Positions 1 to 10,525 of a DNA stretch of 36,358 bases are shown piece by piece. Position 1 is the stretch's first letter, and the number at the start of each line of letters is the position of its first letter. Under the pieces are notes generated by a model. It did not search any database. It worked only from the letters and a program-made list of their open reading frames with translations, and was not told the origin of the DNA. Origin of the DNA: Gammaproteobacteria bacterium (GTDB lineage: Bacteria > Pseudomonadota > Gammaproteobacteria > SZUA-140); assembly GCA_015492435.1 (NCBI GenBank), contig WGFB01000084.1, positions 1 through 36,358 on the forward strand. The letters are read 5' to 3'. Both the position numbers and the translations under genes were made by a program.

Positions 1-2
1 GG

Positions 3-182
3 AAAAGTGCGATCCACATTGCGCGGACCCATCTGGGACGGAAGAGGAATTATGCTGGATATCACTTCTGGGCCAGAGGGTATTTTGCCTCGACCGTAGG
101 CAGGGATGAACAGGTGATACGGGAGTATATACGGCACCAGGAGGCGGAAGATCGGAGGGTTGACCAATTACAGTTGATGTAA
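3..182 (+). CDS. tnpA: IS200/IS605-family transposase TnpA, C-terminal fragment
   Basis: The frame is open from the left window edge to TAA at 180-182 and gives 59 residues, so the N-terminus, including the HUH motif, lies outside the window. The visible part contains GRKRN, then FWARGYF, then STVGRDE, then REYIRHQ, which is the C-terminal signature of Y1 single-strand transposases. Tyr42 of the fragment (codon 126-128), followed four residues later by Gln46, matches the catalytic Tyr and metal-binding Gln helix of this family. Enzymes of this type excise and insert single-stranded DNA using hairpins at the element ends. I cannot tell whether the full gene is intact. Confidence 0.85.
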   Translation, partial: KSAIHIARTHLGRKRNYAGYHFWARGYFASTVGRDEQVIREYIRHQEAEDRRVDQLQLM

Positions 183-183
183 C

Positions 184-274
184 AGCCCCTTTGAGGGGCT
201 CAAGGAGCCGATAGGCGACGTTTATCAGACCGCTTTGAGCGGTTCACAAATAAAGCCCCCGGCTTTGCCGGGGG
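184..274 (+). repeat. Three consecutive hairpins, probable right end of the IS200-like element
   Basis: Directly after the tnpA stop lie three perfect inverted repeats: 184-189/195-200 (AGCCCC/GGGGCT), 229-234/238-243 (ACCGCT/AGCGGT) and 256-263/267-274 (CCCCCGGC/GCCGGGGG). Their loops begin with TTT. IS200/IS605 elements end in subterminal hairpins recognised by TnpA, so at least the last one probably marks the right end. The third hairpin could also act as a terminator, although the T-rich stretch behind it (ATATTT) is interrupted. Confidence 0.65.
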
Positions 275-297
275 ATATTTACTTTCTTCCTATTTGT

Positions 298-331
298 AAA
301 GAGTACTGCTCCCAAAAGAGTACTGCTCCCA
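298..331. repeat. 17-bp perfect tandem duplication
   Basis: The sequence AAAGAGTACTGCTCCCA occurs twice back to back at 298-314 and 315-331. It lies between the presumed right end of the IS200-like element and the terminator upstream of the nuclease gene. IS200/IS605 elements do not normally make target duplications, so this is more likely slippage or an older event. Confidence 0.8.
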
Positions 332-356
332 GTATTCCGCGTCATGAGTACAGGTG

Positions 357-386
357 AAAAAGGCGCTGGATCAAGCGCCTTTTTTA
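357..386 (+). terminator. Rho-independent terminator
   Basis: GGCGCT (362-367) pairs with AGCGCC (374-379), extended by flanking A and T runs, and is followed by a T-run at 380-386. The A-run before the stem makes it potentially bidirectional. It ends transcription coming from the IS element side and isolates the nuclease gene. Confidence 0.75.
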
Positions 387-420
387 TTGGCGCAAGCGGG
401 GCGTACTCTGCGTCAGGATA

Positions 421-1197
421 TTGAAAACAGCAGTCTTTCTTTTGCTTTTGCTGTTCTGTCAGGGGCTTTGGGCGGCCCTGCCAGGATCCTGCGCCATGGA
501 CAAGGCCGGTGACAGCGGCCAGGTCAGGCATGTCTACGACGGGGATACGGTGCTCCTGGAGGATGGGCGCAAGGTGCGCCTCATCGGCGTGAACACCCCC
601 GAGATTGGCCGCGACGGACGGCCCTCCCAGCCCCTGGCGGAAGCGGCGCGGGATGCCCTGGTTGCCCTGTTGGGGCGGGAGCGCCGCGTGATTTTGCGCT
701 ACGGCGAGGAGCGGCGTGACCGGCATGGCCGTGTACTGGCCCATCTCTTTCTGGATAAGAGCAGCAATATCAATGCCTTGCTCGTGGAGCAAGGATATGC
801 GGCGGCCATCGCCGTGCCACCCAATCTCGACTACCTCGATTGTTATGGGAGCGCCGAGGCCCGCGCCCGCAGCGCAGGGCTGGGCATCTGGTCCACCCGG
901 CCCTTCTCGCCCATTCCGGCGCGCCGCGTCGACCGGGATGTGAGAGGGTTCCGGCTGGTGACGGGGGTGGTCCGCAGCCATGGCGAAAGCCGGCGTTCCA
1001 TCTGGCTCAGGCTGGATGGCCCGCTGAGCCTGCGCATCGCGAAAAAAGATCTGACGTATTTCCAGGACCAGGATCTCTCCCGTCTGGTGGGCGGAAAAGT
1101 GCGGGCCAGGGGGTGGATCCACCCCGGTAGGAAAGGCCCCGTCATGCAAGTGCGCCATCCATTTTCCCTGCGCCAGGTCTATTTCCCGCCAGATTGA
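421..1197 (+). CDS. Secreted thermonuclease-like (SNase-fold) protein
   Basis: This 258-residue protein has a Sec signal peptide (residues 1-18, a leucine-rich core ending LWA). A staphylococcal-nuclease domain spans about residues 33-160. Residues at the family's catalytic positions are visible: Arg53 and Glu61 in VRLIGVNTPE, and Arg104 in DRHGRVLAHLF. The calcium-site aspartates in VYDGDT are also present. By family it should cut DNA or RNA phosphodiesters in the periplasm or outside the cell. The C-terminal 90 residues look like a beta-rich OB-like extension, which I could not assign. The start is TTG at 421, preceded by AGGA a few bases upstream. It stands alone behind a terminator next to an IS end. 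Confidence 0.85.
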   Translation: MKTAVFLLLLLFCQGLWAALPGSCAMDKAGDSGQVRHVYDGDTVLLEDGRKVRLIGVNTPEIGRDGRPSQPLAEAARDALVALLGRERRVILRYGEERRDRHGRVLAHLFLDKSSNINALLVEQGYAAAIAVPPNLDYLDCYGSAEARARSAGLGIWSTRPFSPIPARRVDRDVRGFRLVTGVVRSHGESRRSIWLRLDGPLSLRIAKKDLTYFQDQDLSRLVGGKVRARGWIHPGRKGPVMQVRHPFSLRQVYFPPD

Positions 1198-1487
1198 AGA
1201 ACTCCCATAAGTTCTGCCACAGAAGGGCTGCCGGGAACCCGGAAGGTCATGGCCCAACCAGGAAAGATCATTGTTATCCAACTGATCTTGAATAATTTTT
1301 ATGAAACAAAAGCTCTGCGTGACACTCCTGACGAGCGGGGGGAGGCGCAGGCTGGGGGGTAATCCTGGCGCCAGAACAACCCGTTGAATCATATGGATAA
1401 GGCCCGTGGGGCGGTCTTGGGCAAGGGCTCCCGCTCTGCCTGGCCCGGCGCCCCATTCCCAACCCAAATCACATTATAAACAAATAG
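1198..1487. other. Intergenic stretch, possible weak nuclease terminator
   Basis: No gene is supported here. AAGATCA (1264-1270) and TGATCTT (1283-1289) form a 7-bp stem, followed by AATAATTTTT, which could be a weak terminator for the nuclease gene. The rest, including a G-rich patch near 1338-1360, shows nothing I can name. Confidence 0.35.
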
Positions 1488-1516
1488 TTGCAGTATTACG
1501 TGCAATCGCCGATAAT
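1488..1516 (+). promoter_or_regulatory. Sigma70-type promoter for the malic enzyme gene
   Basis: TTGCAG (1488-1493) and GATAAT (1511-1516) are separated by 17 bases, close to the sigma70 consensus. Transcription would start near 1523, leaving a leader of about 165 nt before the ATG at 1690. Confidence 0.5.
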
Positions 1517-1533
1517 GCTACGTTCTTTGATGT

Positions 1534-1581
1534 TTAACCCGGCGCGCGACGGCTGAACACGATATATTGTTGCCGGGTTAA
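1534..1581 (+). promoter_or_regulatory. Inverted repeat in the malic enzyme leader
   Basis: TTAACCCGGC (1534-1543) is perfectly complementary to GCCGGGTTAA (1572-1581), giving a 10-bp stem around a 28-nt loop. It lies just after the predicted transcription start. No T-run follows, so it is not a classical terminator. It may be a regulator binding site or an RNA structure; its role is unknown. Confidence 0.5.
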
Positions 1582-1689
1582 TAACCATCCGGTCGGGCTT
1601 GATGTCATCCTCCCCTTGAAGTGAGGGGGGCAAGGTGATTCGTGTCCGGCCACTGACCGCGAATGATATAGCCTGAAGACAGCGAGCCC

Positions 1690-2964
1690 ATGACTGAAGA
1701 CCGCAAGAAAGCCGCACTTGACTATCATGCCCGGCCCATGCCCGGCAAGATTTCCGTTTCCATAGCCAAGCCATGCCAGACCCAGGACGACCTGGGGCTG
1801 GCCTACACCCCCGGCGTTGCGGAGCCCGTGCGGGCCATTGCCGAACACGAGGAAGACGCCTATCGGTATACGGCCAAGGGGAATCTGGTGGGGGTGATCA
1901 CCGATGGCAGCGCCGTGCTGGGTCTGGGCAACGTGGGGCCGCTGGCGAGCAAACCCGTGATGGAAGGCAAGGGGGTATTGTTCAAGAAATTCGCCAATAT
2001 CGATGTCTTTGATATCGAGGTGGATGCCGAGACACCGCAGGCCTTCATCGACACGGTGGCGCGCCTGGCGCCCACCTTCGGGGGCATCAACCTGGAAGAC
2101 ATCGCCGCGCCCCAGTGCTTCGAGATCGAAGCGGCCCTCAAGGAGCGCCTCGATATCCCCGTCTTTCACGATGATCAGCATGGGACGGCCGTCATTATCG
2201 CCGCGGCCCTGCTCAACGCCCTGGAACTGCAGGGCAAGACCCTGGAGCGCGCCAGAATCGTGTGCCTGGGTGCCGGTGCGGCGGCCATCGCCTCCATGCG
2301 CCTGCTGGAGGCCATGGGGGCGGACAGGGAAAACATGCGCCTCCTGGACCGTGGCGGGGTGATCCACAGCAAGCGGGTGGATCTCAACAGCTACAAATGC
2401 GAATACGCCGTGGATACGGACGAACGCACGCTGGGCGATGCCATGCAGAACGCCGATGTCTTCATCGGGGTTTCGGGGGCCAATCTGCTGAGTCCCGGGA
2501 TTGTGGCGACCATGGCACCCAACCCCATCGTTTTCGCTCTTTCCAATCCCGATCCCGAGATCCAGCCCCAGGTGGCCCTTGCCACGCGCGCCGACCTGGT
2601 GATGGCCACGGGACGCAGCGATTATCCCAATCAGGTCAACAATGTACTGGGCTTTCCCTTCATCTTCAGGGGCGCCCTGGACGTGCGCGCCACCACCATC
2701 AACGACGAGATGCTCATCGCGGCCGTCCATGCCCTGGCCGAGCTGGCGCGCGAACCCGTGCCCAGGGAAGTGCTGGAAGCCTATTGCCTGGATCACCTGG
2801 AATACGGTCACCACTACATCATTCCCAAGCCCCTGGACCCCCGCCTTATTGAGCGTGTCCCGGCAGCCGTGGCCCACGCGGCCATCACTTCGGGCGTCGC
2901 GCAAAAACCTTACCCCGATCACTATCCCCGCCTGGAGGCCGATCTGGTCGAGGAATGCGCCTGA
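1690..2964 (+). CDS. Short-form NAD(P)-dependent malic enzyme
   Basis: The 424-residue protein oxidatively decarboxylates malate to pyruvate and CO2 in the cytoplasm. It matches the N-terminal catalytic part of E. coli MaeB but lacks the phosphotransacetylase-like C-terminal domain that brings MaeB to about 760 residues. Visible motifs are the proton-donor Tyr39 in [10 protein letters not shown], Lys94 in KPVMEGK, metal ligands around Glu136-Asp137 (NLEDIAAP) and Asp161-162 (HDDQHGT), and a nucleotide-binding GAGAAA loop at 194-199. ALSNPDPE and the N-terminal [13 protein letters not shown] are also typical. The start at ATG 1690 fits the family N-terminus, though the ribosome site (GCGAG) is weak. 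The cofactor, NAD or NADP, cannot be decided by eye. It sits upstream of malate dehydrogenase and citrate synthase. Confidence 0.92.
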   Translation: MTEDRKKAALDYHARPMPGKISVSIAKPCQTQDDLGLAYTPGVAEPVRAIAEHEEDAYRYTAKGNLVGVITDGSAVLGLGNVGPLASKPVMEGKGVLFKKFANIDVFDIEVDAETPQAFIDTVARLAPTFGGINLEDIAAPQCFEIEAALKERLDIPVFHDDQHGTAVIIAAALLNALELQGKTLERARIVCLGAGAAAIASMRLLEAMGADRENMRLLDRGGVIHSKRVDLNSYKCEYAVDTDERTLGDAMQNADVFIGVSGANLLSPGIVATMAPNPIVFALSNPDPEIQPQVALATRADLVMATGRSDYPNQVNNVLGFPFIFRGALDVRATTINDEMLIAAVHALAELAREPVPREVLEAYCLDHLEYGHHYIIPKPLDPRLIERVPAAVAHAAITSGVAQKPYPDHYPRLEADLVEECA

Positions 2965-2974
2965 GGCAGTCCCA

Positions 2975-2993
2975 GGGATTCAGCGAATCCTTT
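2975..2993 (+). terminator. Possible terminator after the malic enzyme gene
   Basis: GGATTC (2976-2981) and GAATCC (2985-2990) form a tight 6-bp stem with a 3-nt loop eleven bases after the stop, followed by only TTT. It is short and may be a weak terminator. Confidence 0.4.
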
Positions 2994-3075
2994 CATCAGC
3001 CGATGTCTTTTCAGGGTAGAATGTGTCTCTCGGCACAGCGAGTGATACAGGACAATGGAACTGGCCCGGTCTGAA

Positions 3076-3244
3076 CTAGGAGGCTGTCGGACTTATGTGA
3101 TCGTAGCGAGGCGAGTGGGAAATGGAGGACAGTTTTTCGATCATTTGAGGCGAATAGTGGTCGCTATTTAACGAAAATGATCGAAAAAATGGACCCATTT
3201 CCCGCCGCCGCAGTAGATTCATCCTAAGTCCGACAGCCTCCTAG
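3076..3244. mobile_element. MITE-like palindromic element with CTAG target duplication
   Basis: The termini GAGGCTGTCGGACTTA (3080-3095) and TAAGTCCGACAGCCTC (3225-3240) are perfect 16-bp inverted repeats, flanked on each side by CTAG (3076-3079 and 3241-3244), the likely target duplication. Further inverted segments are nested inside: GGGAAATGG/CCATTTCCC (3117-3125/3195-3203) and a perfect 14-bp pair at 3133-3146/3175-3188. The whole 161 bp would fold into one long interrupted hairpin. There is no coding capacity, so it would be mobilised by a related transposase elsewhere. A 4-bp YTAR-type target resembles that of IS5-like elements, but the parent is not identified. It ends 36 bp before the mdh start. 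Confidence 0.85.
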
Positions 3245-3280
3245 GCCGGGCAGATCCCTCAGGCGTGACAAGGAGCTGCC

Positions 3281-4204
3281 ATGAAAAAGATCACCATCAT
3301 CGGGGCGGGGCGAGTCGGCGAGTCGGCCGCGCAGATTCTGGCCAATGAAGAGCACGCCCATGAGATCGTGCTCCTCGACATCCGCGAGGGCGTGGCGCGC
3401 GGGACGGCGCTGGACATTCAGGAATCGGCCACGCTGTTCGGTTTCGACTGCCGTGTGACGGGGGACGAGGACAACAGCGCCATGGAAGGTTCCGACATAG
3501 TCATCGTCACCGCCGGCCTGCCGCGCAAGCCCGGCATGTCGCGTTCCGACGTGCTGGATGCCAATCTGGAGGTGGTGCGGGGGCTTACGGCGGACATCAT
3601 GCGCTACGCGCCGGATGCCAAGGTGATCATGGTCACCAACCCCGTCGATGTTCTGACCTATGCCGTTTGGAAGCAGACGGGCTGGGACCGCAGCCGTGTC
3701 TTCGGCCTCTCGGGTGTGCTGGACGCGGCGCGCATGGCCAGCTTCATCGCCCTGGAGACGGGGTTTTCCATCAAGGATATCACCACCATGGTGCTGGGCG
3801 GGCATGGCGATTCCATGGTGCCCATGAGTCGCTTCACCACCATCAACGGCATCCCCCTGGATACCTTTCTCCCGGAGGAGAAGATCCAGCAGATCGTCGA
3901 CAGGACCCGTAACGGCGGCGCCGAGATCCTGGCGCTCAAGAAGACCAGCAGCGCCAATGATTCCCCGGCCGCGGCGGTCGCCACCATGGTCGATGCCGTA
4001 TGCAACAACCGCAAGCGCATTCTGCCGTGCGTCGCCATCCTGGAGGGAGAATATGAACACAGCGACCTGGCCATCGGCGTGCCCGTTATCCTCGGCAACC
4101 GCGGCATGGAACAGGTCATCGAACTGCAGTTGAGTGAAACAGAGCATCGCCAGTTTCAGGAATCCGCCAATCAGGTCAAGAAGGATCTGGCAGGCGTATC
4201 CTGA
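3281..4204 (+). CDS. mdh: Malate dehydrogenase, lactate-dehydrogenase-like type
   Basis: This 307-residue enzyme interconverts malate and oxaloacetate with NAD(H) in the TCA cycle. It has an N-terminal Rossmann motif GAGRVG (8-13) and Asp33 for the NAD ribose. The malate-specific arginines Arg82 and Arg88 are present in LPRKPGMSR, where a lactate dehydrogenase would have Gln at the first position. Asp148 and Arg151 (LDAAR) and the catalytic His175 in GGHGD complete the site. The sequence pattern is that of the LDH-like MDH of Chlorobium and Bacillus rather than the E. coli type. AGGAG at 3271-3275 supports ATG 3281. The MITE lies immediately upstream, and citrate synthase follows after 58 bp. 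Confidence 0.95.
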   Translation: MKKITIIGAGRVGESAAQILANEEHAHEIVLLDIREGVARGTALDIQESATLFGFDCRVTGDEDNSAMEGSDIVIVTAGLPRKPGMSRSDVLDANLEVVRGLTADIMRYAPDAKVIMVTNPVDVLTYAVWKQTGWDRSRVFGLSGVLDAARMASFIALETGFSIKDITTMVLGGHGDSMVPMSRFTTINGIPLDTFLPEEKIQQIVDRTRNGGAEILALKKTSSANDSPAAAVATMVDAVCNNRKRILPCVAILEGEYEHSDLAIGVPVILGNRGMEQVIELQLSETEHRQFQESANQVKKDLAGVS

Positions 4205-4262
4205 TATACTTCAAGGCGAACGGTAATGATCGTTTGTCATAGTCTTGGCGGGGGGGAAGCTG

Positions 4263-5558
4263 ATGACGCGCAAAACCGTAACGATTACCGACAATGCAAC
4301 GGGCAAGAGCATGGAACTGGAGGTGCACGAGGGCACCCTGGGGCCTCCGGCGCTGGACATCAGCAATCTCTACCGGGATTTCGGCTACCTGACCTATGAT
4401 CCGGGCTTTCAGTCCACGGCGAGCTGCAGCAGCGGCATCACCTTTATCGATGGTGACGAGGGCGTGCTGCTCTACCACGGCTATCCCATCGAGCAGCTGG
4501 CCGCAAAGAGCAGCTTTCTCGAAGTGGCCTTTCTGCTGCTCTACAGCCGTCTCCCGAGGCAGCAGGAACTGGAAGCGTTTGCCGCCAAGATCTCCAAGCA
4601 CACCATGATCAAGGAGAGCCTGCGCGGGTTCTACAAGGGCTTCTATCACGACGCCCATCCCATGGCGAGCATGGTGGGCGTGGTGGGTTCCCTGTCGGCC
4701 TTCTATCACGACTCCACCGATATCCACGATCCTGCGCACCGCGAACTGGCGGCCCTGCGCATGATCGCCAAGATGCCCACCATTGCCGCCGGTTGTTACA
4801 AGTATTCCCTCGGCGAGCCTTTCATCTATCCCCGCAACGACCTGAGCTATTGCGGCAATCTGTTGCATATGATGTTTTCCCTGCCCAGCGCCGAATACCA
4901 GGTGGATCCCGTGGCGGAGAAGGCCCTGGACATGATCTTCATTCTCCATGCCGACCACGAACAGAACGCCAGCACCGCGACCGTGCGCCTGGCGGGCAGC
5001 TCCGGGGCCAATCCCTTTGCCTGTATTTCCTCTGGCATTACCGCTCTGTGGGGGCCTGCCCATGGCGGCGCCAACGAGGCCGTGCTTTTGATGCTGGATG
5101 AGATCGGCGAGGTGAAGAACATTCCGCGCTATATCGACAAGGCCAAGGACAAGAATGATCCCTTCCGCCTCATGGGGTTCGGGCACCGCGTGTACAAGAA
5201 CTACGATCCGCGCGCGGCCATCATCCGGGACATGTGCTATCAGGTGCTGGAAAAATTCGGCGATGCCGACGATCCCATGTTCGAGCTGGCCATGCGTCTT
5301 GAAGAGATTGCCCTGCAGGACGAATACTTCATCGAGCGCAAGCTTTATCCCAATGTGGACTTCTATTCCGGCATCATCTACAAGGCGCTGGGCATTCCGG
5401 TCAACATGTTCACGGTGATGTTCGCCATTGCGCGCACCGTGGGCTGGGTAGCCCAGTGGATGGAGATGATCGCCGAGCCCAACCAGCGCATCGGCCGGCC
5501 CCGCCAGGTCTATATCGGGGAGAAACGGCGGGACTATGTTCCCCTGGAGGAGCGCTGA
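4263..5558 (+). CDS. gltA: Citrate synthase
   Basis: The 431-residue protein condenses acetyl-CoA with oxaloacetate to give citrate. It is of the Gram-negative hexameric type, about the length of E. coli GltA. Catalytic and substrate residues are visible: His232 in ADHEQNAST, His267 in GPAHGGANE, His308 in [14 protein letters not shown] and Asp366 in NVDFYSG. The frame is open from TTG at 4245, but ATG 4263 is preferred because GGGGGGAAG (4251-4259) is a good ribosome site directly before it. The 58-bp gap to mdh and shared strand suggest co-transcription. The gene is convergent with mrcA, 28 bp away; I see no convincing terminator between them. Confidence 0.96.
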   Translation: MTRKTVTITDNATGKSMELEVHEGTLGPPALDISNLYRDFGYLTYDPGFQSTASCSSGITFIDGDEGVLLYHGYPIEQLAAKSSFLEVAFLLLYSRLPRQQELEAFAAKISKHTMIKESLRGFYKGFYHDAHPMASMVGVVGSLSAFYHDSTDIHDPAHRELAALRMIAKMPTIAAGCYKYSLGEPFIYPRNDLSYCGNLLHMMFSLPSAEYQVDPVAEKALDMIFILHADHEQNASTATVRLAGSSGANPFACISSGITALWGPAHGGANEAVLLMLDEIGEVKNIPRYIDKAKDKNDPFRLMGFGHRVYKNYDPRAAIIRDMCYQVLEKFGDADDPMFELAMRLEEIALQDEYFIERKLYPNVDFYSGIIYKALGIPVNMFTVMFAIARTVGWVAQWMEMIAEPNQRIGRPRQVYIGEKRRDYVPLEER

Positions 5559-5586
5559 CCGGGCGCGGCCTTCTCCCTGACGGTCG

Positions 5587-8070
5587 TCAGAACAACTGCT
5601 CGGGGATCAGGTTCTCTTCGCCAGGAGCTTCGCTGTCGCCTGAGTCCTGGGCCGCCGCCGGAGCATCGAACTCAGCGTACTGGGTGGGCACGTAGCGGGT
5701 GCGGAAGGTTTCGAAGATTGTCCGCTTCTGATGAGCGGTGGCCAGCAACCCGGTGGCCGGGTCGATGCGCACCGTCACCAGCCCCGCGGGACGTTCCAGC
5801 GGGATCTCCGGCTGGCCGTCCAGAGCCACCTTCATGAATTCCATCCACATGGGCAGGGCCGCGCGTCCCCCCGTTTCCTTGTTGCCCAGCGAGCGGGTCT
5901 TGTCGAACCCGACCCAGGCGACGGTGACCAGGCGCTGGTTGAAGCCCGCAAACCAAGCGTCGCGCTGGTCGTTGGTGGTGCCTGTCTTGCCCGCCAGGTC
6001 GCGGCGACCCAAGGCGCGGGCGCGGCGCCCGGTGCCGCGGCGGATCACGTCACGCATCATGGATGTCATGATGTAGGCATTTTCCGCCGGTATCACCCGT
6101 TTGGCGATGTTTGCCGGGATTTCCGGCAATGCCTCGTCTCCAGCATTCGCGGGCTCCGCAACCGTGGGGTTTTCTGACTGCTCGCGCAACGCAACCATCA
6201 GCGGCTCGTCGCTTTCGCAAATGCGGCACACCGTGGCGGGACGGGCCTCCATGATCACGCGCTTGTCGGGCCCCAGAATACGCTCGATAAAATAGGGTGG
6301 GACCCGGTAACCTCCGTTGGCGAAGACGGCGTGTCCTCCGGCAAGCTGCAGAGGGGTCACCGCGCCGCTGCCCAGGGCGAGAGAAAGGTCACGGGGCAGT
6401 TCTTCGCGCGGGAAGCCAAAGCGCGTCAGATAGTCCAGGGTGTAATTGATGCCGATGGATCTCAACAGGCGGATGGATACCAGGTTGCGAGATTTGATCA
6501 AGGCTTCTCGCAGCCGGGTGGGGCCGAAGAATTTGCCGCTGTAGTTTTCGGGGCGCCATGCGCTCTCCAGTCCCGGATCGTCGAAGACCACTGGCGCGTC
6601 GTTGATGATGCTGGCGGCCGTGAACCCTTTTTCCAGCGCCGCCGAGTAGATGAAGGGTTTGAAGCTGGAGCCGGGCTGGCGCGTCGCCTGGGTGACGCGG
6701 TTGAATTTGCTGCGCTTGAAATCAAAGCCCCCCGTCAGGGCAAGTATGCCGCCGTTGTCCGGATCCAGGGCCACCAGGGCGCCTTCCACTTCGGGTAACT
6801 GCGCCAGGCGCCACTGGTCCCTACCCTGGGGCAGCAGGCGAATGAGGTCTCCTTCCCGGAGAATGTCCCCCGCCGTCTTGGGCGCGGGTCCCAGGCGGTT
6901 GTCGTCGACAAAGGGGCGGGCCCATTCGAGTCCTTCCCAGGGAAGCTGGATCAAGCGGCCATCGGGAATCAAAACCGTGGCTTCCCGTTCACCCAGGGCA
7001 ATCACCAGGCCCGGAAGCAATCCCCCAATAACAGGTTTTCCATCGAACACATGGCGCAGTTCCTCGGCGCCGGTGAGTTCGCCCAGGCTGACGTGGCCTT
7101 CGGGGCCGCGGTAGCCATGGCGGGTGTCATAGGCGATCAGCGCCTTGCGCAGCGCCGCGTTCGCGGCCTGTTGCAGCCGCGAATCCACGGTGGTGATGAC
7201 CGTGAAACCGGCGGTGTAGGCCATTTCCCCGTATTTTTCCAGCATGGCGCCGCGCACCATTTCAGCGAGGAAGGCGGTTTCGACCTCGATGGACAGGCCA
7301 TGCAGGCGGGCATTGTCGGGTTCCGCGAGCGCAGCCTGGTATTGTGCCTCGGTGATGTTGCCCAACTGGCGCATGCGCCCCAGAATATAGTTGCGCCGCA
7401 CCAGGGCGCGTTCGGGGTCCGCCAGGGGGTTGTATCGGGAAGGGGCCTTGGGGAGGCCGGCGATCATGGCCATCTGGGCCAGGGTGAGGTCCCGGGGCTG
7501 GACGCCGTAATAGGTCTGGGCGGCGGATGCAATGCCATAGGCGCGGTTGCCCAGGTAGATCTTGTTGATATACAGCTCCAGAATCTCTTCCTTGCTCAGT
7601 TCGCGCTCGATCTTCAGGGCCAGGAAGATCTCACTCAATTTGCGCAAATAGGTCTTTTCCCGGCTGAGGAAGAAATTACGCGCCACCTGCATGGTGATGG
7701 TGCTGCCACCCTGGGTTTTTTCACCAGTTTTGATCAGATTGTAGGCGGCGCGCAGGATGCCGTGATAGTCCACCCCGGGATGCTGAAAGAAACGGTCATC
7801 CTCGGCGGCGAGTATGGCCTGAATCATGAGGTCCGGTGTCTCGAAGAAGCGGATGGGGGTGCGTTTTTTCTCCCCGAATTCGGCAATCAGCTTGTGATCC
7901 CGCGTATAGACCTTGAGGGGCACCTGCAAACGGATGTCCCGCAGGGTTTCAGTCGACGGCAGATTGGGCGATATATAGAGATAGGCGCCAGCCGCCGCCA
8001 GGATACCCAGTGTGGTGAGGCCTGCGACGACGTAGAGGCCGGCCTTGAAGATTTTACGCAGATGTTTCAT
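5587..8070 (-). CDS. mrcA: Penicillin-binding protein 1A, bifunctional glycosyltransferase/transpeptidase
   Basis: The 827-residue class A penicillin-binding protein polymerises lipid II and cross-links peptidoglycan. A short cytoplasmic N-terminus leads to a membrane anchor at about residues 11-33. The GT51 domain follows (about 55-230) with the catalytic Glu90 in AAEDDRFF and second Glu147 in SEIFLALKIE. An inserted OB-like region precedes the transpeptidase domain (about 425-720), which has Ser468-Ser-Phe-Lys471, Ser527-Arg-Asn529 and Lys695-Thr-Gly697. The C-terminal tail is acidic. Divergence from pilM is the conserved gammaproteobacterial arrangement. The symbol ponA is used in Pseudomonas for the same gene. 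Confidence 0.96.
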   Translation of the reverse strand: MKHLRKIFKAGLYVVAGLTTLGILAAAGAYLYISPNLPSTETLRDIRLQVPLKVYTRDHKLIAEFGEKKRTPIRFFETPDLMIQAILAAEDDRFFQHPGVDYHGILRAAYNLIKTGEKTQGGSTITMQVARNFFLSREKTYLRKLSEIFLALKIERELSKEEILELYINKIYLGNRAYGIASAAQTYYGVQPRDLTLAQMAMIAGLPKAPSRYNPLADPERALVRRNYILGRMRQLGNITEAQYQAALAEPDNARLHGLSIEVETAFLAEMVRGAMLEKYGEMAYTAGFTVITTVDSRLQQAANAALRKALIAYDTRHGYRGPEGHVSLGELTGAEELRHVFDGKPVIGGLLPGLVIALGEREATVLIPDGRLIQLPWEGLEWARPFVDDNRLGPAPKTAGDILREGDLIRLLPQGRDQWRLAQLPEVEGALVALDPDNGGILALTGGFDFKRSKFNRVTQATRQPGSSFKPFIYSAALEKGFTAASIINDAPVVFDDPGLESAWRPENYSGKFFGPTRLREALIKSRNLVSIRLLRSIGINYTLDYLTRFGFPREELPRDLSLALGSGAVTPLQLAGGHAVFANGGYRVPPYFIERILGPDKRVIMEARPATVCRICESDEPLMVALREQSENPTVAEPANAGDEALPEIPANIAKRVIPAENAYIMTSMMRDVIRRGTGRRARALGRRDLAGKTGTTNDQRDAWFAGFNQRLVTVAWVGFDKTRSLGNKETGGRAALPMWMEFMKVALDGQPEIPLERPAGLVTVRIDPATGLLATAHQKRTIFETFRTRYVPTQYAEFDAPAAAQDSGDSEAPGEENLIPEQLF

Positions 8071-8160
8071 AAAGCCCGGAAAATTGTGATCCTGGTCAAG
8101 AATATTGTTTGATCGGGCATAAACCTTTTGGTTTCCGCGGACGATATATCCATATATTGA

Positions 8161-9892
<1,732 letters not shown>

Positions 9893-9896
<4 letters not shown>

Positions 9897-10525
9897 ACAT
9901 CGATCTCGAACAGATCAAGAACATCGATCTCAACGATGTTGCGAGATGGCCCAAGCCATTCAAGGTGGCAGTCATCGTACTGATTTGCATTGCCGTCCTG
10001 GGGATGGGCCTGTGGTTTGATACCCGGAACCAGCTCGCCGCGCTGGAAACCAGCCGCAACAAGGAGCAGGAGCTGAAGAACGTTTTCAAGCAGAAGGCGC
10101 ATCAAGCCGCCAACCTGGGAGCCTACAAGGCCCAGATGGAAGAAATGAAGCGCTCCTTCGGTACCATGTTGCGCCAGTTGCCCAGCAAGACGGAAGTGGC
10201 CGAACTGCTCGTGGACATTTCCCAGACGGGGCTGGAAAACGGCCTGGAATTCGAGCTGTTCAAGCCGCAGTCGGAAAAACCCGTAGAGTTCTACTCCGAG
10301 TTGCCCATCAAGATCAGCGTGACCGGCAGATATCACGAGTTCGGGAAATTTATCAGCGATGTGGCCGCCCTGCCGCGCATCGTGACGCTGCAGGATTTCT
10401 CCATCGCTCCGCTCAAGGATGATCCGGATACCCTGGTCATGGAAGTTACGGCCAAGACCTACCGTTACCTGGATGAGGAAGAGGTGGAGACGCTGGCGAA
10501 AAGCAAGAAGGAGAAGAAGAAATGA
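9893..10525 (+). CDS. pilO: Type IV pilus inner-membrane protein PilO
   Basis: The 210-residue protein has a short N-terminal cytoplasmic part, a transmembrane segment at about 24-42, a coiled coil at about 45-95 and a periplasmic domain containing EFELFKPQ and the sequence around FYSELPIKISVTG, which is typical of PilO. It heterodimerises with PilN and binds PilP. The C-terminus is lysine-rich. Four-base ATGA overlaps join it to pilN and pilP. Confidence 0.95.

Noticed and set aside
244..1467. Long minus-strand open frame of 407 codons across the nuclease gene
   Set aside because: It is antisense to a well-supported nuclease, spans the terminator and IS end, and has no recognisable domains; an artefact of high GC.
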